NCBI GenBank assembly: GCA_003508835.1
Contig: PUFA01000027.1
Location: forward strand, 8,122,001-8,186,000
Length of the DNA: 64,000 nt
Reading direction: 5' to 3'
Source: Eonycteris spelaea
Taxonomy: Eukaryota; Chordata; Mammalia; Chiroptera; Pteropodidae
The position numbers and the translations under genes are program-made. The notes below the pieces were generated by a model, which did not search any database, was not told the origin of the DNA, and worked only from the letters and a program-made list of their open reading frames with translations. Shown piece after piece: positions 13,025-25,079 of the stretch. The number at the start of each line of letters is the position of its first letter. Position 1 is the stretch's first letter.

Positions 13025-15130
13025 TGAGCCCGATTTAACTTTTGGCCTGCGAAGTTTTTGTTAAGAAATTAACTGACAGTTTTATGGGAGCTCCGTTACA
13101 GGTAATGCTTTTCTCTTGCTGCTTTTAAAACTTCCTCTTTGCCTTTAACCTTTGGCATTTTAATAACGGTGCGTCTTGGTGTGAGCTTCTTTTTGTCCAT
13201 CTTGTTTGGGACTCTCTCTGCTTCCTGGGCTTGTATGTGTATTTCCTTTGCTAGGTTAGTAAAGTTTTCCATTATTATTTCTTCAAATAGGTTTTCAATC
13301 CTTACTCTCTCTTCTCTTCTAGGTATCCCTAGTATGAGAATGTTGGTAAGCTTGATGTTGTCCCAGAGGCCTCTTAAACTATCCTCATTTGGGGGATTCT
13401 TTTTTCTTGTTGCAATTCTGATTGGGTGTTTTCTGCTACCTTATCTTCTAAATCACTGACTTGATCCTCTGTTTTGTCTGATCTACTGTTGATTCTCTGT
13501 AACGTGTTTTTCATTTCAGTTATTGTAGTCTTCATTTCTCACTGGTTCTTTTTTTATGTTTTCTCTCTCCATTTTTATATTTTCTATCTCTTTGTTAAAG
13601 TTATCACTGAGTTCATCTACTCTTCCCCTAAATTCATTGAATATCCTACAGCCAGTTTTTTGAACTTTCCATTGGGTAGATTGCTTATCTCCATTTTGTT
13701 TAGTTCTTTTTCTGGAGCTTTGTTCTGTTCTTTTATTTGGGACATATTTTTTGTCTCCCCATTTTGGCTACCTCTCTATGCGTGTTTCTATATATTAGAT
13801 ATTAGGTGGTCTTCTATAGTAGGTATCCTCTGGGACACAGTGGTGCGATCTCCCTGGTCACCTGAGTAGTGCGTCCTTTGTGTGGGTTGTGTGTGCCCTC
13901 CTGTTGTGGTTGAGATTTGGTTGCTATTTGCATGTTAGTAGGAAGGATTGACCCTTGGACTGATTGGTTGTGAGGACTGGCTGGTGACTACAATGGAGGG
14001 GTTGTTGTACAGGGGCTGACCCTACGGATCAGGATTCGCTTTAGCAGGGCTCTTGTGCCTGCTCTGTCTGACCTTTGGATGTGTCGTCCTTGGACCTGGC
14101 CCTGGGTAGTATTCTGGTTTGGGCATGCCAGCCCGGGATCTTCTGGGAGGAGTCTTGCCTCAAGTCAAGTTCAGCCACCACCTGTGCCCTGCCCAAGGCC
14201 ATCTGGCATGAGCCACCACCTGGACTGGGCTTTTAGGTGCTTCAAGAAGCCAAGCCACAAACTGACGCTGGCTGTTGCTAGTGACAGGCTTAGGGTTGTT
14301 CAGCAAGAAATACAGGGCATGCAGAGGCCAGGTGTTGCTCGTTTGGCTTTTGTGAACATTTGAGAAATTTTAGGAAAGTCTGCAGCATGAGCCAAGACAG
14401 GCTATTTGAATGAAAAGGCACTGGAAGCAGCTTGGGTGGGCCCAAAAGTTGGGTGGGTGTGTGGGGGGTCTGTGTTACCCATGTTGATGGAGACTCAGAT
14501 ATGTCAGCCACCTGTGTCTGCATTCAGCCGGGGGAGGGCTCAACAAGAAATAATGGATTCTGCCAGCACTTTTGCCTGGGAGAAAGCCACTAAACCAGAC
14601 ATCTTAGTTCTTGCCCTGAAGCCAGACATCTCACTTCCTTCCTTTATGTCCCTGGCACCTTTCAAGCTGCTGCCCCAACTCTGGAGGTCAGAGTGAAGTT
14701 CATCAGCAAGTAAATTCACCATGTGCAAGCCCTTTAAGAGGATTCCTAGGACTCTAGCTGCCCTCCATCTCACTCAACCACAAACACCACTGGTTTTCAC
14801 AGACAGAAGTTGTGAAGACTTCTCTTCTCAGAACTGGAACCCTAGGCTGGGGAGCCAGGGTGTGGCTGGAACCCCTTGTTCCTTGGGGGGACCTCTATAG
14901 CCAAGATACTTCTCTTGATTTCTAATTGTTACACATGGTGTGGGACCAGCCCATTTAGCATCTCTGCCCCTTCTACAAATCTCAAGTTGTCTTCTTCTAT
15001 ATGTCCTTAGTTTTAGGACTTTTATCAGCTAGACTTTAGATGATTGTCAATGACGGTTAATCTGTAGTTTAGTAGTGGCCATGAGAAGAGGAAAGCACAG
15101 CCTTTACTTACTCTGCCATCTTGACTGAAG
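13025..15130 (-). mobile_element. Antisense L1 5' end (5'UTR plus ORF1 region), 3' part missing
   Basis: The right end carries 'ctctgccatcttgactg', the reverse complement of the CAAGATGGC-type start of mammalian L1 5'UTRs. Moving left there is a GC-richer stretch of 5'UTR type (13.8-15.1 kb). Then come pyrimidine-rich blocks such as 'cttgtttgggactctctctgc', 'ttcaaataggttttcaatcc' and 'tgatgttgtcccagaggcctc'. I recognise these from antisense L1 5'UTR/ORF1 sequence of Laurasiatheria. The ORF2 and poly-A end are absent: the similarity fades near 13025. It may be a half-L1 (HAL1)-like copy or an L1 whose 3' part was deleted. Open frames inside it (14055-14363, 14406-14696) are chance products of the GC-rich UTR. 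Confidence 0.75.
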
Positions 15131-15401
15131 ATTTTCTTTTCTCATTACAAAGATACTTGGTATGGTGGATGAAGGCTTAATATTGAGAAATTTTCCCCAA
15201 ATTTACTCCAACCTCATTTGGAGCAGCCCATTTTGAATGAACTGCACTTCAGTAAGAAGGCCTAACAAGGAGACTCTGTTGTACATTCATAAAAATATAT
15301 TGAAAACCATACTTTTACCATGGTTCAAATGCTACCCTGGACTAATAAGGCTGCTTTGTAGCCTTCTACGTCCAAGCAGACCAAGATGGGCATTTGGCAT
15401 A

Positions 15402-15790
15402 CAGAGCAAGATTTATAAATTAAGTTTATTGGAGTTACATTGGTTAATACAATTATATAATTTTCGGTTGTACATTATAATTTGATATCTGTATATTCTA
15501 TTTGGGTGTGTTTACCACCTAAAGTCATTTCCTTCAGCTACCATATATTTGATCCCCTTTACCCACTTCACTCTCCCCCTATTCTCCTATATTTGACCAT
15601 TTTAACCATCTACCTCTCCTCTCCTCCCCTACTCCTTACCCTCTGGTAACCACTAGTCTATAGTCCATGTCCATGAGTCTCTGTTTGTTTGTCTTGTTCA
15701 TTTGTTGCTTTTAGGTTTATATCCCACATATAAGTGATATGTGATTTTCAACTTTTTCTATCTGGCTTATTCTGCTTCAGAGCAAGATTT
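15402..15790 (-). mobile_element. 5'-truncated L1 3' end with 13-bp target-site duplication
   Basis: The body 15415-15777 is the reverse complement of a young L1 3'UTR: it begins 'ttattggagttacattggtt' and continues through 'ccctctggtaaccac', 'ttgttcatttgttgctttta' and 'tatcccacatataagtg'. Direct repeats 'cagagcaagattt' at 15402-15414 and 15778-15790 flank it, showing target-primed insertion. This 3'-end type resembles bat L1s as I remember them. No long A tail is left. Confidence 0.85.
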
Positions 15791-16599
15791 TAAAGTATAG
15801 ATTATTAAATAGCAATTAAAAAAGATAAGTAACAATTAAAGTTAATACGTGTTTGCTTTCACTAACTTCCTTTGTACCATCTTCTTTAAGAGACGCAGGA
15901 GGCAAGGAGATGTATAGTGCATTTATGGAGAGTGCGAAAATTTACCGAGACATGCAAGAGCAGGTGGACAAAAATTTTAAGATTCATTATTGAACACTTA
16001 TATTAACTCGTTCGTATTATTATTCAAATGACTGTTTTCAATAATATGCACTTTATTCTATAGAAACTCTACTATTGTGAGAACTGCAAATAAAGTATTT
16101 GCATGGCACTTACACCATTTTTAGTGGGGTTGGAAAGAATCCAGTCTCTTGATCAGATAATTATTATTTTTTCTAGGTTTCAGTGGAATTCTGGAAAACT
16201 ACCAGGAGTGAAGTCACAATTCTAGGTTTGGCAAACACTGCTGGTGCCACTCACATCCCCTTAGTCTTTATCATTCCAGAGCATTGATGCCTAACTTCCT
16301 TTTCTTGCCCGAGAGCTTTCTCTGGCTGCTGGAGCTGCCCACAGAAAGTCAGAAGTGCTGAGGGTTTAACATTGCCTGGCAACAGTTCTCAAGCAATAAC
16401 TGAGGTGATTGTGATTGTTTTGCAGAGTTCTCCAGGGGCTCCCCATGGGGGTTGAACTCCAGTTACCCCAGTGGATTTGCTTTTTTGACTTCCTTTCTTT
16501 TTCTGTCTCACTTGCCCACAGTCTTTTCTCCATTTTTGGGATCACCTCTGGTTTCACTAGAATCCCTAAGTGTTCATTTCTGGAGAAACCTGAATCAAG
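15791..16599. other. Intergenic DNA, nothing recognised
   Basis: No gene or named repeat was seen. Overlapping open frames near 16366-16640 on both strands are short and lack family resemblance. Confidence 0.5.
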
Positions 16600-16762
16600 G
16601 CACCAGGAGGCAGTATAATGATCTTAGAAGGCAGGAAGCCTGACTTCAAATCCCAGTTTGCCTTGTGATCCAGGACAGATTGCTTAACCAAACTCTCCCT
16701 CAGTTCTTTATCTGTAAGATGAGAATAATGTGTACTATCCTTTGACACAGACAAAGAAGATC
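16600..16762 (+). repeat. MIR SINE
   Basis: Sense MIR: 'aggaagcctgacttcaaatccc', 'ttgcttaaccaaactctccctcag' and 'tctgtaagatgagaataatg' in the expected order. It is the first of three sense MIR-like fragments in about 650 bp. Confidence 0.8.
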
Positions 16763-16844
16763 TAAGTCACAATATGTCTTATAACTGCCCTTACCTGTCT
16801 TTGTTCACTGTGAATGTCATCTATGGGAAGGCGGTAGAAGGTCA

Positions 16845-17010
16845 GATTAATAGGTAGATTTTGGGCTTTGGGCTTGGCTGAAATAGATTCAAATCCTAAC
16901 CAAACTATCTATAACTGCATAAATCTTAGATAATTTACTTAAGTAGTCTGAACCAGTCTTTCTTAGGTTTTAGGAGATTTAAATGTAGTAGTATATATAA
17001 ATTGCTGGCA
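16845..17010 (+). repeat. MIR-like fragment
   Basis: A sense MIR head, 'ttttgggctttgggcttggctg' then 'agattcaaatcctaacc', leads into 'ttacttaagtagtctgaacc'. It is more diverged than its neighbours. Confidence 0.6.
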
Positions 17011-17084
17011 AAGCTCCTTATGTCTTCTGGATTCACTTGTTATTGATTATTCTTAGTAATGATAATATAGAGATATGGCTTCAC

Positions 17085-17235
17085 ATGACCATGGAAAAGT
17101 TACTTAATTTTCTGTGGCTCAAATTTTTGCATCTGTAAAATGACCAGAATTATAGTACCAACCTCATAGAGTTGTTATGAAAAGCCAAAAATTTGTATTT
17201 GTAAGATACTTGTAACACAGTGCATGACAATTTTA
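17085..17235 (+). repeat. MIR fragment
   Basis: The sense MIR core 'gttacttaattttctgtggctc' leads to 'tgcatctgtaaaatgaccag', 'cctcatagagttgttatgaa' and 'cttgtaacacagtgcatgaca', which is the usual order of the 3' half. Confidence 0.8.
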
Positions 17236-17313
17236 CAAATAAGAATTCAAAAATGATTAATTCAAATGAATATATACAATGTCTAGGGACTAGCCAAGTT
17301 GAGTTGACTAAAG

Positions 17314-17324
17314 ATGTGTGTGTC

Positions 17325-17417
<93 letters not shown>

Positions 17418-17442
17418 GGGGGGGAGAGAGAAAGAGAGGGAG
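17314..17442. repeat. Compound (TG)n-(AG)n microsatellite
   Basis: A near-perfect TG block runs to about 17362 and switches directly to AG repeats up to about 17412. A G-run and a degraded GA tail follow. The TG part is alternating purine-pyrimidine, and the AG part is a mirror-symmetric purine tract. The 69-residue open frame across it is an artefact. Confidence 0.95.
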
Positions 17443-18254
17443 AATGTGTTTAATAAGATTAGTCTACAGATTTGTATAAATAGGGGGATCCAGAAAGTGA
17501 GCCTTCAGCAGACAGCTCTCTAAGAGGACAGGATTACAAATGAATAAATAAGGAGGAGACAGATGGCCAGAAACTGCCTTCAAATGGACAGAAATTAATT
17601 TTATATTTACAAGTCATAAGTATGAAGTCACTCCACTAATGACTTAGGATATAGGCTTAACTTTAAAATATTTACAGCACAGTCATTTAAAATTGCAAAG
17701 ATCCTGTTGTACATATGAGAAATTCTTGGTTGCTACAGCAAAGCAGGGGTTTCTCCTCTACAGATGATATTGTACTTGGTTTAGTAATCAGGGGCTAAAT
17801 GCTACTATCTTGTAGCTGAACACAGGCTACAACTACAAAGGAAATGACATAGTAACCCATCACCAAGTTTCTTAAAGGGCTTACAGAACATCATAAACTA
17901 CTGCTGATGGTAGCACTGTGAATTCAGGGCCTCTAGCCTCTTCAGAGCTTCACCCTTCCTAGCAGTCACTGGAAGCATCTGCTTCCATTTATTTCAAAAG
18001 CAAATCTACCTTTGTATCACAGGCTTCTAAAAATAAAAATGTTTTAACCAAAAGTCACAGTTTCCTTTTTTTTCCTTTTAAAAGTATTTGATATACTACA
18101 TAAACTGAGGTTCAAACAAGATGACTTTACATTTTCTCCAACAATGACTTTCAAATGTGCTGTGTTGGGTCTTTCCTCCCTCAGCTTGAGAACATCTTCG
18201 ACAGATCTCGTAGCTTTTTAACAATTCACTTGTACTAGCAGTGTCATTTCTGTT
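17443..18254. other. Intergenic DNA, nothing recognised
   Basis: Mixed-composition sequence without a recognisable gene, RNA or transposon. Confidence 0.5.
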
Positions 18255-19164
18255 ATTTAAACTCAAGTTTAACCATGAAAAGTTCTAGCAGAATAAAAAA
18301 TACATGGTCTAACCTCACATCATGCATAAAGAAATCAATGCACATGGAGTATAGATTTAATATGAAAGAAAAAATCAAGCTTCTAGAATAAATTTGGGGA
18401 ATTAAATGAGATCTTAGACCCTCTCTCCCCTCAAAAAGCAGTACCCACATAGAAAAAATTATAAAATGTTCTATTTAAGCATTAAAAATCCAATCTTCTA
18501 TTCATCAAAAGATACCATTAAGGTGAACAGCCAGCCACAGAGCTCAGAAAAAATATTTGCTGTCATATAACCAGAGGGGGAAAAATGTATGTATTAATAA
18601 TATATTATGAATTCATGCAAATAAACAGGAAATAGGCAAGTAATCTAATAAAAATATCAGATTTTACATACAAAAAAGGACATCTAAATGATCAAACTTA
18701 TGAAAATGTGCTCACCTTCATAAGTCATCAGGGAAAGGCAATGAGCTACACAATGGAATACTATTGCACACTTACCAGAATAGTTAAAATAAAAAAAATT
18801 ACAAAGATAGAAACACAAAGCACTAATAAAGGTATGAAACAATTAGAACTCCTATACACCACTTGAAGGAGTGTAGTGACAAGTAACTTGAAAACCATTG
18901 GAAATATATTAAAATCAAATGTGTGTATATAGCTTATGACACAAAATTCCATTCTTAAGTATATTTAGCGAAGATATGTACACATCCACTGTAAAATATG
19001 TACAGGAATATGAATCTTAGAATCATGTGTGGAACCTTTAAACCAGAAATAAATTCAATTTCAATAAATAGACTGGAGAAAAAAGTATGATATAGTTACA
19101 CAATGGATTACCATACAGAAGAGAAAATGAACAAAGTATTGGTATATGCAACAACATGAATGAG
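18255..19164 (+). mobile_element. Old L1 fragment, sense
   Basis: The sequence reads like the ORF2 end and 3' region of an ancient L1 in sense: 'tctagaataaatttgggg', 'caaaagataccattaaggtgaa', 'caatgagctacacaatggaatac', 'gatatagttacacaatgga' and 'tatgcaacaacatgaatga'. The frame is broken throughout. It runs straight into a GGAA microsatellite. Confidence 0.75.
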
Positions 19165-19299
19165 AAAGGAAGGAAGGAAGGAAGGAAGGAAGGAAGGAAG
19201 GAAGGAAGGAAGGAAGGAAGGAAGGAAGGAAGGAAAGGAAGGAAGGAAGAGAAAGAGAGAGGGTGGGAGGGAAGAAGGAAGGAGGGAAGGAAAAGAAAA
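19165..19299. repeat. (GGAA)n microsatellite
   Basis: About 20 near-perfect GGAA units at the left give way to degraded GA-rich sequence on the right. Two overlapping minus-strand open frames of Leu-Pro-Ser-Phe repeats come from this tract and are not genes. It abuts the old L1 at 18255-19164. Confidence 0.95.
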
Positions 19300-21489
19300 C
19301 CTCACCCATTCTAAATTAAAACTTTAACCTCAAAATTTCTTTGCTCTACTCAACAAAAGCCTGCCTGCAGCTCAGGGATTTACAGTGGGGAAGGAAGCAT
19401 CATCTTCCTTTTTTCCTCTTTCTGTACAATTGAACATAAAATGGTCCATTGTAACACTCCTCAGCACTTCCATCCTACTGTCGGTGATAAGATCTTAAAT
19501 ATGTGACACAATGTATTTAGGAGTCTGATTTTTACATCCTTCAACTGCCCTTGCAAATCAAACTCAGCGGCGTGAAATAATTTTCACAGACATAACTTCA
19601 CTCCATTCTTTACAGAGCATGTGATGTTTAGTTAGGTATTACTATTATCATCGTGATTATTATTACCATCATATTTATTACCATCATAATTATTATTATT
19701 ACAATTTTACAAACTAGGAAACTGATTTAATGTTCAGAGCATTTATTCAGGATGACACTCCAAAACACTCGAATGAGCTGCAGATTGCAGTGGCATCTGC
19801 ATACTTCCTGATAAATAACCAAAAAATTGTGCTTGGCTAATACGATATAGTTCTCATTCCATATCATAGTTGTGGTTATGCTCAACTGTTTTCGTTATTC
19901 TTGGTTTTAGATGGATATCTTTATAATGAGATAAGAGGACTGAGCAGATGACATCTAGCCTTCTCAGTCAAATTTCTGGTTCCAGAAGTGACATATCAGG
20001 TAAGCCTCACCCTTTATAGAAGTTGATTCAGGAAATTCAGGTCTCACATTTCTCTTTTGTTCCTTTAGATAGCTGACAGACCAAAACAACACAGGGCTTC
20101 TTGAAATCTTTCCTGAATGTTCATCTTCTGTGCATTTCCCTAAGAAAACATTTTTGTGTTTTGTATTTTGGCATTGTCCTGGATTCTAGGGAAATATTCA
20201 CACTTTCCCAGAGGCATACACAAGTTCTAAGACAACAAACTTTTCAAACTAAAGTTGCCTAAATTGAAATTCTCTTGTTGTAACAGTGATAAGAATACTG
20301 TTATCAGGAGTTTGATTTAGTTTGTGAAACATCTTTCAACTACAAGTGGATATGCCGATAAAACTTGAACTTCCTATTAATGCCCAGTGTTAAAGTGATG
20401 CTCTAGTCTCAGGTTAAGCTAAGAACAGGCAGGCAAATAAGAATAATGCTTACGAATTTTGACCACCAAACTTCTCCAAGGCAGTCATTGCAAATTTTAT
20501 TTGTTTTCATTCTTCATAGTGAAAAGAGGAATCTCCCATACATAACATATATTAAAGGATGAATATTATACTATTTGGAGGGATATAGTTGGCTAATGGT
20601 AAAAAATTTTGACCTCAAAAAGAGAACAATGTAGCAACCCAAGTTTAAGTATACTAATAGGGCACTTTTCCAAGGAGGATATTATCCAAAGGCAAAAAAA
20701 GGAAAATTTAATTCGTGGTTCAGCATTGTTTCTTAAGGTTTAAATTATTCCCAGAAGTAAATTTCATTTCAGGGATCTTAGGATAGTATTTATATCTCAA
20801 AAGTTCAAGAGTTATATGTATGAACTTTATGTTTGTATTTACAAGGTGACATGAGCTAAAACAGTCAAAATTTCTTTGTATGTTTACCGTATATTGAATC
20901 AAAAATCTTAGTCTTTATTTTCAATTTTTAAAGCTTATTGGAAACACTGTAATATATTAAAAGAGAGAACATCTCCAAATAACAGAGACAAAACATGTCC
21001 TTTGTGAAAATCATCAGATGCTTGGAGAATTTATAGTTCCAGAGGGGGAAAAGTATTCTTTGAACATATCAAAATAATTTTCTAAAATTTTGTTTAAAAA
21101 TCTTGTGGGAAAGAAAATAACTGACTTGAAATTTCTTTGTTTTTGATCAAGATTTGATCATTATCATTTTAAATAAAAAACAAAAAGGGGTTAGAACCTC
21201 ATGCCACTGACATTTTTATCAAATGAATTTTCCTGTTTTCTCTCCAATTTTGTGATGAAAACTAAATGGAATAAAGTCAAATAAGAATTCAATAGCCCTG
21301 TTTACATAAGCAACATAAGCAACATTAAATGGAAAGATGAGGCAATGAGTTATCTCACTTTCCAAAGAATGTTCTACATAACTCAAGTTCTTTGGAATTT
21401 TAATAGGCGAACCATGCAAAGGAAATGTACTTTAGAAAAATAAAGGTAGCAAATCCTGGATTAAATACATTAGACAAGTAAATTTACGC
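19300..21489. other. Intergenic DNA, one MIR-like patch
   Basis: No gene was recognised. The interval 19620-19800 has an antisense MIR-like order, with AT trinucleotide expansions ('tattattatta') and then 'ttttacaaactaggaaactg'. The rest is featureless to the eye. Confidence 0.45.
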
Positions 21490-22378
21490 AGGACATGTGA
21501 GTAGAAAGGTTGGAATGCTCCAGGGCTCAGTTTTTGGCCCTCATCTCTTTCCTATCTATACGCACTCCACTGGCGATCTCACTCATTCTTGTTGCTTTAA
21601 ATGCCATCGATATGCTTTAGACTCCCTTATCTTCCTAGTCCTGGCATCTCTCCTGAACTTCAGACTCTTAGACGCTTATGTGTGACAACTTACTTGACTT
21701 CACCCCACAACCCTTACCAGTCCGCTCAAACTTACTCTATCTAAAACTTAGTGCTGATGTTCTTCCCCAAGCCTCTCATCGTCTTGCCTGTCTTATTAAA
21801 GAGCAACTCTATTCTTCCATTTCCTCAGACAAAAAATAAAAATAAACTGGAGTCATCTTTGTTTCTATTCTTTATTTTATACCCTATATCAGCAAATATT
21901 GCCTCCTTTCCTTCACATTGTACCACGAACCCAACTACATTTAATCACTTCTCACAGTTATACTGGTCCAAATCTGCATCCTCTCTTGCCTGAATCATTG
22001 AAATAGCTTCCAAAATGGAGGTCCCCTGGATGCCCACCCCCACCCACCTCAGTCTATTATCAATGAAACAGCAGAGTCGTTTAACTCTTGTAAAATGCAT
22101 TTCCTATTATGTTATTCCTCTGTTCCAGTGTCTTAACATCTTAAGCCAAAGTTCTTTCAATATCTTATATGGTCTTTTGCTATCTGGTCCTGGTTACTTC
22201 TCTGTTCTCATCTCCTGCTACTCTCCTTATATATTCTTCTCCAGCCACTGGGGTTCTCTTGTTAACAGAAAAGCTTCTTGAAGGCAAGGACTTTGTCTGT
22301 GTGTTCACTGTTGGGTCTCAGTACCAAGCAGAGTAGCTGATGCATAGTAAGTATTTATTAAATATTTGTTGAATGAAC
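21490..22378 (+). mobile_element. L2 LINE, 3' end in sense
   Basis: The left part resembles the L2 reverse-transcriptase end ('ctccagggctcagtttttgg', 'ccaagcctctcatcgtc'). The middle is C/T-rich L2 sequence ('tatcttatatggtcttttgc'). The right end is the diagnostic 3'UTR: 'gaaggcaaggactttgtctg', 'gatgcatagtaagtatttat' and a closing 'aaatatttgttgaatgaa'. It is ancient, with a broken frame. Confidence 0.85.
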
Positions 22379-23464
22379 CTCACTGAAATAACCTGAGAGC
22401 TACATAAGGCATAGATAATTTAGTTATTGATTCTCACTCTTAGGAACCAATGAAACTAAAGCCATCTAATAGCAGCTTAAGAGTAATGGGGTATGTATAT
22501 ATTCCATTCACTCTTCTAGCTTACAGTAGGTGAAAACTAACTTTAAATTCTGAATTAATACCTTTGTGGAGTATTGTGCTCTTAGTGTATACTTACACTG
22601 CTTTGTATCTGTCAGGAATATTAAAATTTTAAGATTACACTTGAAATGGAAATACCATCCCATGGGGTAAGAAATGAAGCTTTTAGGGAAAGTGCTTGCA
22701 CTTGCATAATTGGTATGTCTTTTTATCTGTACCAGACAAATAAAGGCTTAATGTCAAGGTTTGCTAAGAACATTAATGATTAACTGCTCAAAGTTGCATG
22801 AGAGAAATGGTCTAATTAACATAAACCTTTATGATATCTGTGTTCACACCCTTGTAGACAGTGGATAAAGGTTATGCTATAAACTTTGGTTATATTTTTC
22901 TTCGTGAGTTGTTTGTGAATAATGAATTGTAAAGTGACTTTCAGAACAATATTTAATTATGTCATGCCTGAATTTTAAGAAAAATATGATGCAGTCAGTT
23001 TACTGAAGAAGGGTAGTAAGAGCCAAGCTAATTCAAAGGTTCTACAACATAATATTTTTTCCTGTTTCAGAAAGTTAAAAAAAAAGATTTTCTTTCATGT
23101 ATATTATTATTATTAGTTGGAAATGAGTTCTTCTAAACCATATTATTAAATGAACTGAAGTGAATGCTTGGAAAGGTTTGCTAACTCATTAATGAGGGAA
23201 TCAAGAAGATGCCAAAGTTGGTTGAAAGACCATTTTGAGATTCTGGGTATTTATACACATTTTTTAAAATGTCTTTTTTTTTTTTTTCTTTTAACAAAAC
23301 TGCTTGTTGTCCTTTAGGAAAAAAATCATAACCTGTGAAGTTATCTTTTCTACCAAATAGAAATCATTTTCATACCTCCTGGAACTAAATCTACCAGTTA
23401 ACATGTAACTTCAGAGTCCAGGCCTTAGTTAACAGTAAATAGTGGATTGTACAAAGCTATATTC
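22379..23464. other. Intergenic DNA, nothing recognised
   Basis: No gene, RNA or clear repeat was seen. There is a T-run near 23275-23290. Confidence 0.5.
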
Positions 23465-23765
23465 TTTAGACCAGCACCATCCAATAGGAATAAAACACCA
23501 GCCACATATATAATTCAAAATTTTCAATAGGTACACTAAATAAAAGAAAAAAACCAAATTTTATAATAAACTTTTTAAACTCAATATATCAATACTATCA
23601 ACTTAACATGTAATATATAACAATTATTAATGAGATATTTTACTTTTTCTTTTTTCATGCTAAGTCTTCAAGATCTGGTGTCCATTTTACACTTACAGCA
23701 CATCTTAATTCCAACTAGCAACATTTTTAGTGCTCAATAACTGTATTAGATAGTACAGCTTCAGA
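23465..23765 (+). mobile_element. MER-type hAT DNA transposon
   Basis: It begins 'accagcaccatccaatagga' and ends 'ctgtattagatagtacagct', near-complementary ends like 'CAGC.CTGTCCAATA...TATTGGACAG.GCTG'. The inside has 'gccacatatataattcaaaa', 'attattaatgagatatttta' and 'catgctaagtcttcaagatc', which I recognise from a common non-autonomous mammalian hAT family (MER3-like by memory). No clean 8-bp duplication could be read. Confidence 0.7.
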
Positions 23766-23994
23766 TAATCATTTTAAATAATCATTAAATGCGCTTGTTA
23801 AACAATGCCCCAGGAGGATGTTGAAAGGTCACATATCATTTTAAGACATTTTTGTCCATGACTTATATTATGTTGCTTGAGATTTTAGCTAAAGATGCTT
23901 TACTTTAAGTTGTAATTGAACTAGTCTATCAAAATCTATCACACCACAAATAATAACTAAGATGCACAAAGAATTGCCATTGAGCAGCTATTCT

Positions 23995-24172
23995 AATTCT
24001 CTTCATATTTATCATCTAATTTAATTTTTATTTTAAAAAATCTTTAAATATTACACTTTTAGAGAGTTTACATAACTTGACAAAGGTGACCCAGCTTGTA
24101 AGGTGGACCTGTAATAAAATCCAGGCTTCTTAACTGCAAAGCTCGAGCTATTAACCATTATGCTATATGAAG
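23995..24172 (-). repeat. MIR-like fragment
   Basis: Antisense MIR: 'tttacataacttgacaaaggtg', 'acccagcttgtaaggtggac' and 'ctcgagctattaaccattatg' in antisense order. Confidence 0.65.
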
Positions 24173-24754
24173 GAATGACTCCAAAATTAACCCTTCCAAC
24201 TCATATTAATTAAACAACTAAACATTTGCTATGCAAATTAAAATTAAGGATTCATCATTCTTTCTTTACACTGGGAAAATGATTTTTCTTTTTCCTACAA
24301 AGAGTAGGGAGAACCTCACCTCCAAAAAACTGTTTTTATGAGTAACTGTAGGAACATGTTATTTTTTCATTAGAAAAAATTGTACAAGGGAAAGAAGTTA
24401 CTCATAAAAAAATTTTGTAGTGGAATAAAATTAAATGCTTTTGTTTTATCTCTGTCCTTTATAAGATTGATTTGTAAACTAATTTGATAGGTAAAAAGCA
24501 GAAGAGATTCTGATTCTCAGTATCACAAAATAAAATTTGGAAGGCTTAAATTGAAATAGAAATGGAACTAGGATATGCTCGTTGCTTAATAATTGTAGAC
24601 GGCAGAAATCTTCTTGAGGAAAGGCAGCCAAGGGAAATAAAATGTGGTCTCATAATAGTTTGGCATCTTTCCTTTTTTTCCATTTTTGATTTAACTTATA
24701 TAAACTAGGAATTAACACCGTTCCCTATGTGTGGTAGGGTTACACATAGAATTA

Positions 24755-24960
24755 TTTTTTTTAATTTTTCAATTATAATTGACAAACACTATTACGTTCG
24801 TTTGATATGTACACCATAGTGATTAGACATTTATATAACTTATGAAATAATTACTCTGATGTATATCTAGTACCCAACTGATAACCATATGCAGTTATTA
24901 CAATATTATTGACTATATTCTCCATGCTATACTTTATAATAATTTTCTAGTCTGGTACTT
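24755..24960 (-). mobile_element. L1 3' end, antisense
   Basis: It starts with a T-run (antisense A tail) and 'tttttcaattataattgac', followed by 'gattagacatttatataac', 'tatctagtacccaactga' and 'tattacaatattattgacta', typical of the antisense 3'UTR of intermediate-age mammalian L1. Confidence 0.75.
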
Positions 24961-25079
24961 TTTAAGAGAAAACTTTCAATTAGTAATACAATATAGTTAG
25001 TGGCTATTAATCTTGTTTTTTTCATGTTTTACTACTTTTGTGACTTGAAATTTTTACGTATTTTATTCATTTAATTTGG

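Noticed and set aside
13139..14696. Several 80-130 residue open frames as possible genes
   Set aside because: They fall inside an antisense L1 5'UTR/ORF1 region and have no protein resemblance.
19061..19309. Pro-Ser-Phe-Leu repeat proteins on the minus strand
   Set aside because: Direct translation of the GGAA microsatellite.
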